DNA from: Leptodontidium sp. MPI-SDFR-AT-0119
Taxonomy: Eukaryota > Ascomycota > Leotiomycetes > Helotiales > Leptodontidiaceae
Direction: 5' to 3'
DNA length: 64,000 bases
NCBI GenBank assembly: GCA_020726505.1
Contig: JAHLEZ010000008.1
Span: 2,908,845-2,972,844, forward strand
The notes below the pieces were generated by a model, which ran no database searches, was not told the DNA's origin, and saw only the letters and a program-made list of their open reading frames with translations. Each line of letters opens with the position of its first letter. The first letter of the stretch is position 1. Both the position numbers and the translations under genes were made by a program. Below, piece by piece: positions 11,753-24,931 of this stretch.

Positions 11753-14700
11753 GGTGGGCGGTAGAAGCTTCAGTCAGATTTAGCAGATAGTCAAAGCATA
11801 ATATTTGGGCTAGTCCTCCATGTCAACAATGTGTCGTCAGAGGTTGGTCTTAGACTTGGTGTCAGGCAGATGCGGCTCCCTAGCTGTGGAGCCAGGCTAT
11901 TCCAGCAGCCGAGCACCTCGAACCTAATTCTGACGACAGTCAATCCACACATCAATCGTGACCTGCCACAAGACAGACAGGGCTTTTGAACCGTCTAGCT
12001 GAGGAGAAAGGCTTAGAATACTTGACTATAGCTGAGGCAATTGCAGACCATGTGTTTTGCAATGAGCAGGTGATGTTCACAGTGGGCGTATGCGGTGAGC
12101 TACATACCTACGACATGGATTCGAGAAATAACAGGAAGAACAACAAGAGAAGTATCCTTGAATGGGCTGTCATCCGCTGACTTTTCTAGTTAACCGTTCA
12201 TGCTATTGGCTCCATAGATCATGATCACAGACCATGGTCCTTTAATCCTTGCAATCAACGATCCCAGACCAAAGCTGAAGCCCAAAGTTGGGCAGCTGAG
12301 CAATTTTTCCTCCACCAAAGGCTCTGCTCATGACTTTGTGGTATTGCCATCCTTTGCTAGGCTAGCTGTGGTCTCAACTGTTAGGCGTAATTCATGAGAA
12401 GACTCTTGATCCACATCCTAGAAGAGATATTTCTGTCCAGCAGGCCCAAATATGCAGCCATAGACGTAGATGGGCTTTGTATGAGAATGGGTTTCCAACG
12501 AAAGGGGCTTTCAATTGAAGACGGATGATCTTCAATCAAGAGAAGTCTGCACAGAGCGTCTCAAAGAGAGTAACTATTTTTCTGTCTGACTTGTTTCTTC
12601 AAGGCGGATGTAACAACACATCTGGTCCTCAATTTCAGCCACAACAGGCAGGTATTGAGCAGGGAATATGTCTGGGAGTAACCTGGCAGTTGCCTCTGAT
12701 GGCATCCAAACTTCATTGTCTCAGGAGCCTGGCACTAGCTGGCTAGGAGGCTTCTGCTCCACGGAGGAAGCAGTCCCTGCAAATGCCAGACTTTGTAGTT
12801 CTCCAGCATAGCCAAAGCTCTGCTTGTCTATTAGTTCCGCTAGGTACCTAGGGTAGCTGAAGCTGCCTGAGGACTTCCATCAGCAGCCTTGTACTGCAAG
12901 ACACCGGATATTCTGCTTTGGTTTGAACCATTCTCTGCTACTGCAGGTAAAGCTGGACGTCCCAGGAAGCTCCATATATTCCCATGTTTCCATGATGTCC
13001 TTGTATCCATGTTCGTTGTTGTTCATTGTCAACGTTCGTTGTGAGGATGGTAGGGAGGGGCTTTCGGTTGCCTGGGGAGGTCTTTTCTCTGGGAATAGCT
13101 TCTTCTGTCTTGTAGATTGAGAGTTAGTGCTTGAACAGAAGCAAGAAGCAGCTTTCTACAATACCTGAGCCACTGCCCAATTTTCAAAGACTGTTCAGCC
13201 CACTGTCCATTGTAAAGAGATAGCTGGTATGCCCTGCACTTGCGTAATATCCTGTGCCTCCGTCAATGGCACACGAAGCTAGGATTGGACAGTCTGCTCC
13301 TCCTGTTCTCTCTCCTTGTGGCAGATGGAGATCTGTCCAGTTTTGCCTTTGCTGAGGACCTGGAGAGTGCTTTGTAGCCTCTTCCAACAGCCTTTGCGCT
13401 TGTTGACCGTCCTCCATAATCCTCTCAGCTCCAAAGTGGCTGGTAAAGACGCCAGTCCGTAGCGGCCCTCGTATCATCTATCTCTAGGCCTCCCAAGTGA
13501 TTGTATATCCGTTATGCGTCTTCGAGGGAGGGAGAAAGCGTGATTTTTCGTGCTCGTATGGATTGTGGATGGTCTGGTCGTCGCGGCTGGAGGAGGGTTC
13601 GTAGTATTAGGAAGTCCTGTGCTCCTGAAGTGTCAGTCCTGTACTCTCCAACTCTTACGATGGCGTGGAATCTCTACCTACCCGCTGCTGTGTCTGCGGC
13701 TGGTGATCTCTTGTCAGGTTTTGTCACTGGGCTAATTTTCTAGAGCAAGATGAAAGCTGAAGGCTTTTCTCTTCAGGAGAAAAGCCAGTGACTCCTTCCC
13801 AGAGCCCAGTGAGATGACATATTTCTTTGAGCCACAGCCTTGTGTTCGATGTGTCCAAGAGCGTTGGTGATGTTGTTCCAGTAGGATGTTGCTTCGTCTG
13901 AAATGTGTCAATGGCCGGAATTGGGGGTTCTCTCCACGCCATGTCCCCACGACCAGCAGTTCGAATACAATACAGGCATCAGCCATTTTTCTAGATGAGG
14001 AGGAGGCACATAGAGTATGAACAATGCCAATCCGTATTGCTGGGGAGACATAAGATTCTCAAAAACCAAGTGGTGTTCCAGTGTTCAAAGAAGATATAAC
14101 CATGGGTAAAGTGCAAACTGTGTTATCACATCTCTTCATCTGTGGATAATACCTGGTGTTTACTCATCATGGACTCTAGCACTGCATTGTCTACATCTCT
14201 GGGTTACCAACAAATCTCCTGCTGTGCGCTCTGTTGTGGTGCTGGGCTTCCTTTAAATGGGATGACCCAACATCTGAGGCACTTCCAGAAGGCTCCCGAG
14301 GCCAATCACATCATGCCGAGTAGATCGGATATCACAGAATCTCCAGAGCTTCTTGGGTTTATGCCAGCTCCTTGTGCTCAATGCTTCTACGGAGCTCATT
14401 GTCTCTGTATCTATACGTCGACCCGCAGAGAGGGAACAGTAATATCCTCAAGCAAAGGCTACCTTCACTGGTATCACGCTGGCAGGGCAAGATGCGCTCT
14501 TCAAACATGCCGTCTACCATACTATATCTCTATAATACATCTATCTATCTCTTCTCCTGAGCTCTATCCGTCTCCCCCTTCCTCCTCCTTCCCCCATTGA
14601 CCCCCAGTGAATGATTTCTCGCCGATTATCACATCAGAGGACCATACAATATGAGATCAGGACTATTAAAAGGGCAAGAGGAGTCCCAAAAAGGGAAGGG

Positions 14701-16534
14701 CGCTTTCCGATCTAGGATTGGAGCTCCTCGTGGTCGCTGTCGCGCTAGCGAGCCTCGCGAGTGTGCCCACTTCAAAAGCCCCCTTCTCCCCTCCTCTACC
14801 GTCCTCTTTCACCAACACCATCACCACTTCTTCTCGTCCTTCTCTTCTTCCAACTCCCCTTACTCTTTTGTACGCGCCTTTTGTCCCATTGCCATCTTCA
14901 GGAAACAACACGTCGTCAACTCCGTTGGTACAGCCTGCTGCCGTTTGGTCGCCGTCCTTGGGACACAGCATAGCCGTCGCCCGTTGGTTCTTTGTAAGTA
15001 CTCTGCCCCTCTGCCCGCCCCTCCTTGCCCTCGATTTAGGTAACGCACTGTGTGCTGTTGCTGGGTCCTCCTACCTGCCCTCCCTTCTCCCATTGGCGAT
15101 TTGTCGCCATTGTTTACTTTCTCCCTGATGCCTCCATCTACGCTGGCGTTTGACTCCACGTTGATATTCTGCTTCTACATTATCCCCATTGCTGCTTTCT
15201 TCCAGCCTCCAGCCTCCTCGCCACCCCCGTTGGCCTTCCAGACCATATACTAACTTCTGAAGATTACTGCACAGACTCCGGTTAGTACATATCCTCCCAC
15301 AAAAGAGCTGCGCCTCCCACATTGCCCACAACCACAATGCGCCTTCCTTTACCATGGACGCTCTCTACATACAACTAGTCTGGGCCGACACCTTCACTGC
15401 CAGTCCTTGGCTACACTCACTCACCCATCTCTGAAGTATCAGATATTGGGAGTTCCAGCCACTGACAGTCATCAACACATTTCTTCCCAGATATCCTCCT
15501 CACATGTGTATCTGTTCTATATTTCTCACAGTTGAGGAATTTATCTGTCTTGTCACGCTGCCTTTTTCCATGCCTCAAAACCTGGGATGTCTCTTATCCG
15601 TGGCAACTGCTTAATTTACATTTCCACAACCTCGCAGTCGCTTCAAACAATCAGAAGCAGTCTTTCCAATCTGGGTTATACAGCGAGCTACTTCTCCTTA
15701 CATGCCTTTCTCATAATCGCACTATCGCTAGAGGGTTCTACTCTTTCTTACTTCTAATCGCTAGTCCTGTCGTTTGGAGAGGTGAACAGCTAACTACAAA
15801 GCCTACTCTTCACTGTCGCGAACATTCATCTATCCGCTTTCTATTCACCATGGGTCTCCTGTCAGTGTCGCTTCCAAAGGTGAACAGCTGAATTCCTATA
15901 ACCTTCTCTGTCGTTGGATTCATATCCACTATCCATCCACTGCCCATCCACTGCCCAATTTTGCTACAAGAGCTGAGGAGTATTTTTGCCTGCTACCAAT
16001 ATATCATCGCTTTCCCCTCAAGAAGTGGAGTGCTTTCTGTTCCAATTCACAACAGTGTTGCTTCAATTAACGAGAATCCCATCCTTGTTTGATTAGCGAG
16101 TCCACTGCTTTGCTGTCGCTTCGAACCGAGCATCCCCTTTCCTGCCAATGTTATGTTCCAGCATCATGCATCACAGCAGCTTCTTCTTTCATTCCTCAAC
16201 CTACACCCAGCTCTCCATTCTATTCATTCAGTTCAATCCACAGCAACGGCGCCGATCACGCCATACTTTTAAGCTACGTCATTCTCTCCAATTCACTTTG
16301 TCTGGAGCACGAGGTTGCCCTTACTTCTGTATTCACTCCTGACCACTCTCACCCGCCAACCTCGCGACCACCCTATAAATCCCCCTTCTTTCTCCCACCA
16401 CCACAACCTTTGACAACTACAACTACTGACCTTTATTCTTTTTCAGGTTCCCTCAACCGAAATCCTTCTTTCCTCAAGACCCCTTCAACCCTCTACCCAC
16501 CTCGAATTCTCCCATTGTATACCTCGACAGCCAA
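11753..16534. promoter_or_regulatory. 4.8-kb gene-poor region upstream of the Mei2-like gene
   Basis: The region lies between divergent SEC15 and the Mei2-like gene. From about 14.5 kb the plus strand becomes strongly pyrimidine-rich (CTTC/CCTC runs), typical of ascomycete leaders and core promoters. The CCATCCACTGCCC unit occurs twice near 15930-15958. Donor-like GTAAGT occurs near 14994. Open frames of up to about 150 codons here have no motif and no coherent codon pattern. A long, possibly spliced 5' leader or a non-coding RNA is possible but unproven. Confidence 0.45.
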
Positions 16535-19322
16535 ATGACAATGTCTCGGTACACAAACTCCCCGAGCTCCTCTTTGAGAGATGAGTCGGTACAAAATACC
16601 CCGTACACTACATTGACGGCTTTCTCACCCGAGGATGCGCGCGTTCCACAATCCTCGACCACTCGATCTGCCATGGGTCCGCCAGGTACACACAGCGATC
16701 CCTTCGTTACCTCTGCGAAGTCCAAGGCTGAGCAGAAGCTCTCCGCTACTGCTTCATCCTTCAAACCCTTCGGTTTGAGAAGTTCATCAATGGCTGTAGG
16801 TTCTTCTGGTTCTGGCCCAATTCCTGGGACTACTCAGTATCTTGATGCTGTCATCGAGAAGGCCAGCCCTCCTCGGACTGATGCTGAGATGAGCTTCGGA
16901 GTCTTTACGACTAGTACTATGATGTCCCGGAACATCAAAGTTTCTAGTATCATGAAGAACGATGTGATGCCACTGATTGAGACAACTTGGAAGGTCAGTT
17001 GTCACTCTTCATATGCCCCCCAGTATCTTCTCGTACCTCCTCTTTGCTTCTTCCTGCTTTATTGCGTGACGACTCACATACTGATCTATGTTTACTGTCT
17101 CCAGAAGCTTTACCAGAACGGAAACAGTGTCAGAGGAAGCCATAAGTTCCGAGACCTTGGCGATGTGGTTTACATTCGGCTTGGCAGCATATCAGATGCG
17201 CCTACTGTCTACAACGCTCTTAGCAAAGATCACGACAACATCGCTGTGGAGTATGTCTCAGTCAATGCCGTCAACAAGGTACGAGAATCCTGTTTATTCA
17301 ACCTCTTCAATTGCTAACAAAGTCTAGGCCGTGTCCCCTCAAAAGGAATTCTGCTCTGCTCATGAAGGCCAGGTCGCCTTGCGAGTCAAGTACCCGACTA
17401 GCCGGAGCTCGAATAAGTTGCAATTTGAGAAGACCATTCGCGATCTTTTGGCTGTCGAGGGCTCAATCGTTGCTTGGCAAAAGTTGGCAGCCGTTGAGGC
17501 CGGCGTTTACCACCTCATCGCTGAGTTCAATGATTCTGCTCATGCTCTCCGCGCAATGCAGCGTCTAAATAATATGAACTTGACTGTAAGCCGCGAACAG
17601 CTTCTTACCCGAAGGCCTTCAAACTGATCATTCATAGGATGCTGCTGATCCATGCACGATATCGATCACTTTCCATGAGCCCGACGTCGTGTCAAATGTG
17701 CCAGCTCAGCGTTCTGCACCAACCATCACTCCTACCCGCCGTTCTGGACCATCTGGAGACCAAACTGGCCTTGTTGGTGCCATGGGAAATCTGGGACTCG
17801 GCAATAGCCAAATCCCCCAAGCACAAAACATTGGTGGCTACTCGACAACTACAAGCCCCATGGGTTATGGATTGGCGAATGCTGGTTATGGTATGCAAGC
17901 TGGGGCGCTACCACTCGGAATGAATGGCATGTACTCTCCGGTTTCTATGGGCCCACATCACCAACAACACGCTGTTGGTGGCTACTCTCCATACCAACCC
18001 CCTACATTCTTCCAGCAGGGTTACAGTTCGACGGGAATGGTACCATATAATCCTCGCATGAATGGATATGGTCAACAGTACTCATCGCCAAGCCGGTTCT
18101 ATGAGCATAACATGCGTTCAGGACCTCGTGAGAATGCTTACTATCATCCTCGGGGCGATGGCCGTTTCGAAATGACTCGATATGGATATGGTGGCAATCG
18201 CCAGCTTGGTCCACGCAATTCTCGGCCAAATCAAGCTGCTGGCCAGCACAATCATGTTGACATTGAGAGAATTCGGGCAGGTATCGATGTTCGCACTACA
18301 GTAAGTTAATCCCTTGGATATTCGAGTGTGCAACGCTAACACGAACAAGGTTATGCTTCGCAATATCCCCAATAAAGTTGACCAGGCTATGTTGAAGGAA
18401 ATTGTGGATGAATCGAGCTTTGGCAAATACGACTTCATGTATCTGCGAATTGACTTCAGCAATAACTGCAAGTATGTACATCAAAATCCACTACCATGGC
18501 AAAATACTGATCACAGTCTAGCGTTGGATATGCCTTCATCAACTTCCACGATGTAAGTACCCTCAACCTCGCTGTCTTTTGACTTGACTAATTTTTCTAG
18601 CCTCTTGACATCATCAAGGCATGTATACCTCCGCCAGCAATTGAATACGGTGCTAACTTCAGAATCAGTTCGTGGAGCTTAGATCAAATCAGAAGTGGTT
18701 TGTGCTCCCATCCTGACAGGCCAACTGATGGATCCAAGCTAATTCATTTTCTCAGGCAACGTTTCCGCTCCGACAAGGTTGCTGAGGTTTCTTATGCCAG
18801 TAAGTTCCCATATTCTCCATCAAGTAACCTCTAACACCATTGCAGCCATTCAAGGCCGTGACTGCCTCATCCAGAAGTTCCGCAACTCTTCGGTCATGTT
18901 GGAACCTGAACACTATCGCCCAAAAGTTTGTTAGTCTTACCCTTGTCAGCACAATTCTAATAATGGCTAGTTGTTCTTCATCCTTCAAGACGGTGATCAG
19001 CTTGCTGGCAAGGAGGAGCCATTTCCAGCTTCTGACAATGCCTCCAAGCTCAAGAGATCCTGTGAGAATGCTGAGCACGTTGGTAAGTCTTCCTGAGCAT
19101 TTTCCATCCACCCTCAATACTGATAGTGCACAGGTCTCTTCGCTCCCAGTGCTGGACAGCACTTCCGTGATGAGCAGCGTCGTCGCCGCAGCCAGTACGA
19201 CCGCGGCACTAGTCTTGCAGAGCGTGATGAATATTACGACGAGGGCCTCTATCTGGGCTATCCCAACTGTCAGTCACTTCCCAATCACAGCATATCCACT
19301 GACTAACACATATCCAGATTGA
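16535..19322 (+). CDS. mei2: Mei2-like RNA-binding protein
   Basis: RNA-binding protein of the Mei2 family; in fission yeast Mei2 drives entry into meiosis. Thirteen exons: 16535-16993, 17105-17278, 17328-17585, 17638-18300, 18350-18471, 18522-18552, 18601-18618, 18669-18697, 18756-18799, 18846-18925, 18971-19082, 19134-19268 and 19318-19322. They give 709 residues in phase throughout. Degenerate RRMs lie at about residues 160-210 and 215-295, then a Gly/Tyr/Gln/Pro-rich linker. The C-terminal RRM_2 domain (from about 519) is diagnostic: VMLRNIPNKVDQAML, YDFMYLRIDFSNNCNVGYAFINF, VAEVSYATIQGRDCLIQKFRNSS and EHYRP. That domain alone is split over nine exons, including one of 18 nt whose downstream intron is GC-AG (AAG|GCATGT). 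The last exon is 5 nt. Confidence 0.92.
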
Positions 19323-20873
19323 GTTTGCATACACCAAGTAATCATTCTCCTGGGTTTGGACTTTGAGATTTGGGCCACATCTGTGCACATTTCTTCTTGC
19401 GACTTCTAGGCAGACGGATTGATTTGGCGGAGACGACTTTTGACATCTTGCACGACGGGTTTGGCAGGATTTTTTTGACTATTGAGTGATCTGGTTTGGC
19501 TTTATGCCAGGTCACCACTACATCATCAGAACATCTTATTTGCTTGGCTCACGGAGATACTACATATTGCGTTGCTTTTCACCATACCAAAGCCCTAGAT
19601 ATTGACCAGGGACGATTCCATAGCTGCGCATATAAGGCCATTGATTGCCTTATAGATAGATGGTCAATAAACTTTCATGACTCTGTCCCATTTCTTCCCT
19701 CTGTTTAATGTGAGAATGCAGTGGCCTCAGACTCTTTGCTGCTGATGGTCGGCTTCGTAAAGAAAGGAATTAGATAGACGAGAAGCATTAACTTTGAGTT
19801 TCACCGTGCCACTGAAAAGTAGCCAGAAGCAGGCCCCTTGAGATGTAAATATGGTCGTTCATAGATACTGGCATGAACAAAGCAATAGTGATGCCAGACA
19901 CATTAACTGCCTTGTTCTCACAAGTTTCCTGAACATGAAGGGGGTACAATTCCTTTAAGCTGTCTGTCTGTCCCTTACCAAGCAAGAGGACCTTGAAAGA
20001 ATTGAACATATTCACATTTCCTGCAGTCTTTAAAACCCAAAGTGGGAGTACGTATCTACCCCCTCGCTAAATCGAAATGATGCAGCCAGAGGCTGAGAGG
20101 TAGACAAAGAGATGGTGGGGGAAAGGGAAAGGGGCTACGTTCGTGGAGGAAAGAGGATGAGCAGGGGGAAGAGAGGTGAGACGTGAGAGATGAAAGGCTG
20201 GATGAGGCTTGAGGAAGATTGATAGATCGAAGCAAGGAGGAGTTCATGTTCATGATCATTCAAGTAATGAGATGTCATGGGAAGATAGGTGTACCACAGA
20301 AGGGAATTGATTGTTATGTTCATTTCATCAGCGCGTGTATGTGTACTTTCTCCAACACCAAACCGGCATGCTGGCTCTCTGGCTGGCTGGCTTTCACTTC
20401 AACTTCGTAAGCTCCAATCCCAAGTCTTGAGTCTCATATCTCAAGATTTCAAATCTCCAGTCTCAAAACCAAAGTCATCTCGTCTTATCTCATCCATCCA
20501 TCATTATCTTCACCTCGACCGAACCAAGACCAGCTCAGAATAAGGAAGGCTGCGTCCGACCCCAACCCCAACCGCAGCGCAGAACCAAAGCTTTCGAGCC
20601 CAAAACCATGCACGTAGCCACCGCAAAAACAACCACCCAAAAAAAAACGCCTCGCTCAAATTAAAAAGTCCCTCGCTCGCTGCTCATCCATGCACGCATG
20701 GATGTATCAAAAGTCCAAAAGTCCAAAGCCAAGAAAACGCAAAGGGAAAAAAACGCCTCAATCCAATCCAATCCAATGCGTATCTGTAGGTCTGTATGTT
20801 CGTATGCAAATCTGCGTGTGCGTATGTACGTGTGTATCATCTCTCTCGTATATATATGTAAGGTACTTATGTA
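19323..20873. other. Intergenic, no supported gene
   Basis: About 1.55 kb between the convergent 3' ends of the Mei2-like gene and the SUN protein gene. Short open frames only. Low-complexity AAAAAA, CTGGCTGG and ATCCAATCC units occur near 20380-20780. Confidence 0.6.
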
Positions 20874-23800
20874 TCAAGCGTCCGGTGGTAACGCAGGTAA
20901 TGGTTTCCGCGCAATGCTGAAGCTCTGCGTGCGTTCGCGATTGGGGCTTTCTGGTGCGTGGGGTGAGGTTGGGGATGTGGCTATCTCCGCTTCCGCTTCT
21001 CTTCCGGCGGATGGTTCTGATGGTTGGATTTGTGTCTGTGTCTGAATCTGCGGTATCTGGGTAGGAATCGGATCAGGTGGTGGAGAAGGTAGATGTGAAG
21101 CTTGGTCATATGGAGGCACTTGTCCATCCCGCCCCTGAACTCCATTAAATAGCCCGTTCAAGTCTGTGGTCTGTATTTTTGTCCGTGCCTTCTCTGGAGT
21201 TGGAGAAGGCGAAGGAGATAGCGGTCTCTGTTGCCGAATGGGCGTTGCATCTTGTACAGATATGATAGGCGGACTCATCCCATTCCCGTTCGTGTTCAAA
21301 TCAACTGCAGCACCATTGCTATTCCCGAATACTTCGTCCTCCACAGAAGCGGACCTCTGCCGTACGAACCCCTTTCTCTTCTTCGGCGTGCGAGATTTTG
21401 GTGTCGCTGGTTCAAGGTGTGTGCTTTGTGGGGAGGAATAGGAGGCGTTTGGCGGTACACGTTTCATTGGGGTGTGGTTCTGCGAAATTGGAGCTGATTC
21501 GAGATGTTCTTCTGTTGATGGGAGAAGTTCAGTGCTTCCAGCGTTCAAATCATCCCCGCCGGACGGAGGCGTGAGGGCGATTTCCTCGGATCGCGAATAA
21601 GCTGATATAGGTGTGGGTGGTGCTTCATCATCAGAAAGCTGTCTCTGATGCCCGGACTCTAGCCAGGCTCGTCCGTTCGCTCTGCGATATTCTGGACTCT
21701 CGCCTGGACTTTCGAGCGGACTTTCTATGGGAAAGCCGGAGAGAAGTCTGGCTCTACTGTGGAGAGTTGGGAAATCGATATTCGTTCCCCCTGAAACACG
21801 TGAGAAGATGACGAGTGCCAGACAGAGAAGTAGGAGAACGGATTGGACGATGGACATGCGTTTCTGGAAAACAACTTCATCGGCCAGGATGTTGAGCCGA
21901 GAACTTATAGCTAGAATCTCGCGGCGTGATTCATCCCTCTGGCTCTCGAGGGATATGACAGTACTTTGCCAGATCTCGTCGTACTGCTGTCTGAACTGGC
22001 GGAGTTCGTCCAGTACTGTGCTGTTCAAAGTATCGAGAAAGGTGGTCGTTTTCTGGAGTTGCTTCTTCTCGACTTTGGTAAATGCTTCCCGGAGGATACG
22101 CGACTGTTCTTCGATGTACTTTAGAGAGAGGGTGGAGTTAGTTTCGAGAAAGTTCAGGCGGCGAGAGACGGCTTTGAAGAAGGATTCTTGGATTGTGGGG
22201 AGCGAGGAGGAAGCGGAGGTTGTGGATGTTGTTTTGTTCTTGAGGTGCGTGGAGTTGTGGATTTTATGGGTTGTAGATGCTGTTGGAGGCGGCGAGATGG
22301 GTGTGTCTGATGTGGAGATTGTGGCATTTGTGGTAGTGGCTGTTGAGGTGTCTTTGAATGTCGAATCTTGTGCTATGATGGAGTCGGTTGTATGAGTGAT
22401 AGTCGATTTGATGATTGATGCTGTTGCGTCTGAGACGGGAATCGGGCTTTGACTTGACGGCTGAGCGACTTGTGTGGAGTTGTCTTCTGTGGAGACAGTG
22501 ACAGTTCGGATTATCTCTTGGATTGGGGCTTCAGACTGGAGACATATTTCCTCTGCTGCAGCTGTGCTGGGCAGTCTGAAGATATAAGCTCCGGATTTCT
22601 CCCATGGTGTTGTCTCAACGGCTGTGTCTTGGGTGGGATTTCTAATGTCACCCCGGGTTGCGTTTAGAACCAGCTCATCGGGCTCAGAAGCTTTCACTGT
22701 TCTAGCCATCTCATCACTCGCAGCCTCCAACTTCTCCGCAATCTGTACCACCTCGGCCACAGCATCAGGAACGAACTGCTCTTCTGGTCCAGCATCGATC
22801 TCTTCCGGATCATCATCATCCCCACTAGCTTCAGTCTCTTTCCAACTCTCCAGCATCCGTGTTCCATGAACCCTAACCAGGGAGAGAGGGCAATAGTACT
22901 CATTCCCATAATGGCTCAGAAACTCGATACGGATATACCGTGTCCAGATCTGGGGATTAGTTATGAGGAAAGCTTGAATCTCTCGAGAATTACGGGCTTC
23001 ATATGTCCCAATGTCTTTCCATTTGTCAATCTTGACTGGATATCGGTCACTGACACTGACTCTGAAAGTTCGTATCATGCTTGAGAAGAATTCGTAGTTG
23101 GCGAGAACGACTGTATCAATCCAAATATCCTCCTACAAGGTATTAGTCCTGGAAATCTGCATTTGAGAGAAAATGGGACTTACGGAAAGCTCAATGATAG
23201 CAAACTTGTTCTCAGCAGTACACTCCGACAGCATGTACGAGTCCTTATTCTCAATCAAGATGGCCTTATTATTCTTCGCCCCATGATGCGTCTTCAGGAT
23301 CGTAGCTCCAGCATCGAATGAAGCATAGTTGAAGCGCTCCTTGCACGTCTTCCCAGCATCCTTACTCCGATACTGCTCTTTTCTCCCACCACCCTCAACC
23401 TCCTGCATCTCCTGGCCCTCAGCCTCTCCCTCCTCCTCATTCCCACTTCCCTTCCCCTTCTCTTCCCTCCCACCACTCCTAAACGCCGCGAAATCCAAGT
23501 CAATCTCGCCCTCCTCCCCTAACGAATCAAGATTATTCTGAAAGCTCTCTGAATCCCTCTTCCTCCCCTCCCCAGACTTCTTCCCCCCAATATTCGCATT
23601 CGCTTGTCCCGCTTTCTCCAGCGTCTGCTTCTTCCACTCCTCGAAAGAAAGGAAGGACGTATCACTCAGTTCTCCAGTCTCAAGATCCGTAGCTGCTGCT
23701 TCCGCCACTTCAGACGCCGGACTCGCATTCGTTGATTCCCCGCCTCCTGGCAGAGGTTCCACCGCGTTCGTACTCTGCGACGCCTCCTGGCTGCTCGTGG

Positions 23801-24176
23801 CACTCGATCCATTATTCTCTCCTCCTGCTGTAGCCGTCCCATTCGCATTCCCATGCCCGTATCCCTCCCCCGCAAGTGTCGTCGTCGCCTCTCCCCCCTC
23901 CGCAACCTTCACAGTCGTTCCATTCGAGCTACTCCACGAGCTCTTCAGACATTGCTGCGGTAGCGTATCGGTGATGTAATTGATCGTCCTGAACTCGCAC
24001 GTACCCGTCGCTGGCACATTCACATTCGCGCTCGCGTTCGCCGCTGTCGTGGTGGGCTTCGGAGCTGTGGTTATCGTGCTGGCATTTGCTGCGGCTGTAT
24101 TTGTATTTATGCTTAGCAGTAGAGCTGCTGTTGCGATGTGCGAGAGGAAACGGGAATGCTGGCCGAACAGATGCAT
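20874..24176 (-). CDS. SLP1: Slp1-type SUN-domain ER membrane protein
   Basis: SUN-domain protein of the Slp1/SUCO family, which in yeast pairs with Emp65 at the ER to protect folding of membrane proteins. Two exons, 24176-23184 and 23132-20874, give 1083 residues in phase. Order: signal peptide (about 1-28, hydrophobic TAALLLSI), Asn/Thr/Ala-rich stretch, the family motif SFLSFEEWKKQ near 180, a second disordered acidic part, then the SUN domain (about 275-440): RFNYASFDAGATIL, SYMLSECTAENKFAIIELSEDIWIDTVVLANYEFFSS and NEYYCPLSLVRVHG. A Ser/Thr-rich region, a coiled coil and one transmembrane segment at about 757-778 (VLLLLCLALVIF) follow, then a disordered tail of roughly 300 residues. The tail is long compared with yeast Slp1. 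It is divergent from the FUN14-family gene. Confidence 0.92.
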
Positions 24177-24931
24177 GTTCGCTCCGTCATTTTCTGGTCT
24201 GCTATCTCCTCTGGAATGGCGCAGATGTGTAAGAGGCCAGGGCAGGTTGGTGTTAAGAAGGTAACGTAGGTAGGCAGTAGGTCGGTTGAGTTCAAAGTTG
24301 GCTGGCTAAATTTGGATCTGGATATCAAAGAGCAACTAGATATTTCTGGTTTCCGTTTCCTTTCTTCACATGGATTGGCCAATTCGATGATGAGTGCGCG
24401 CATGGATCTGCAGATGCAGTGTAGTGAAGCAGGTTAATTTTGCTGTGATAGGATATGATGCAGCCACTTTCCCTGTTTTTTCTTTCTGGCTGGTTGACTG
24501 GCTGGTTGGAGAGAAGGAAATCTTGAGGTTCTAGAAGCACAAGCTGCTGCATGCGGTGAGCTGGGCTCTGATAGGGCAGATACACGTGGCAGCGAAAAAA
24601 GACATCGGATTTCATGAACTGTTATAGGTACCTAGTTGGGAGTGACCCCCCAAAAAATAGCTATAGATGCATGTTAGGCATTTTTGCAGACAGATCAGTA
24701 TTGTATTTTCCTACAAAAATTTAGGATTTCAATTGTATTTCAGTGGAGCTGTTACTTTCGTGCACTTACTTCCCCACCAGCCTCCTAGCACGAGGCTGAA
24801 GCTGGGCTTGGGACTGGTGATGTCAACGGGCACTAAGTACGGAGTACATCAAGACTTCATCAAATCCCCCATATCCCCTCCTCACATCAATTCCCAATTC
24901 CTCTTGTCCAGAACCAAAGTCAATCAACAAC
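24177..24931. promoter_or_regulatory. Divergent promoter between the SUN-protein gene and the FUN14-family gene
   Basis: 755 bases between two divergent start codons. No gene is seen. The final 100 bases before the FUN14 ATG are C-rich, like other leaders in this window. Confidence 0.5.

Noticed and set aside
14142..14600. 152-codon open frame in the gene-poor region
   Set aside because: No motif, Cys/Ser/Leu mix typical of random frames, and no splice or start context.
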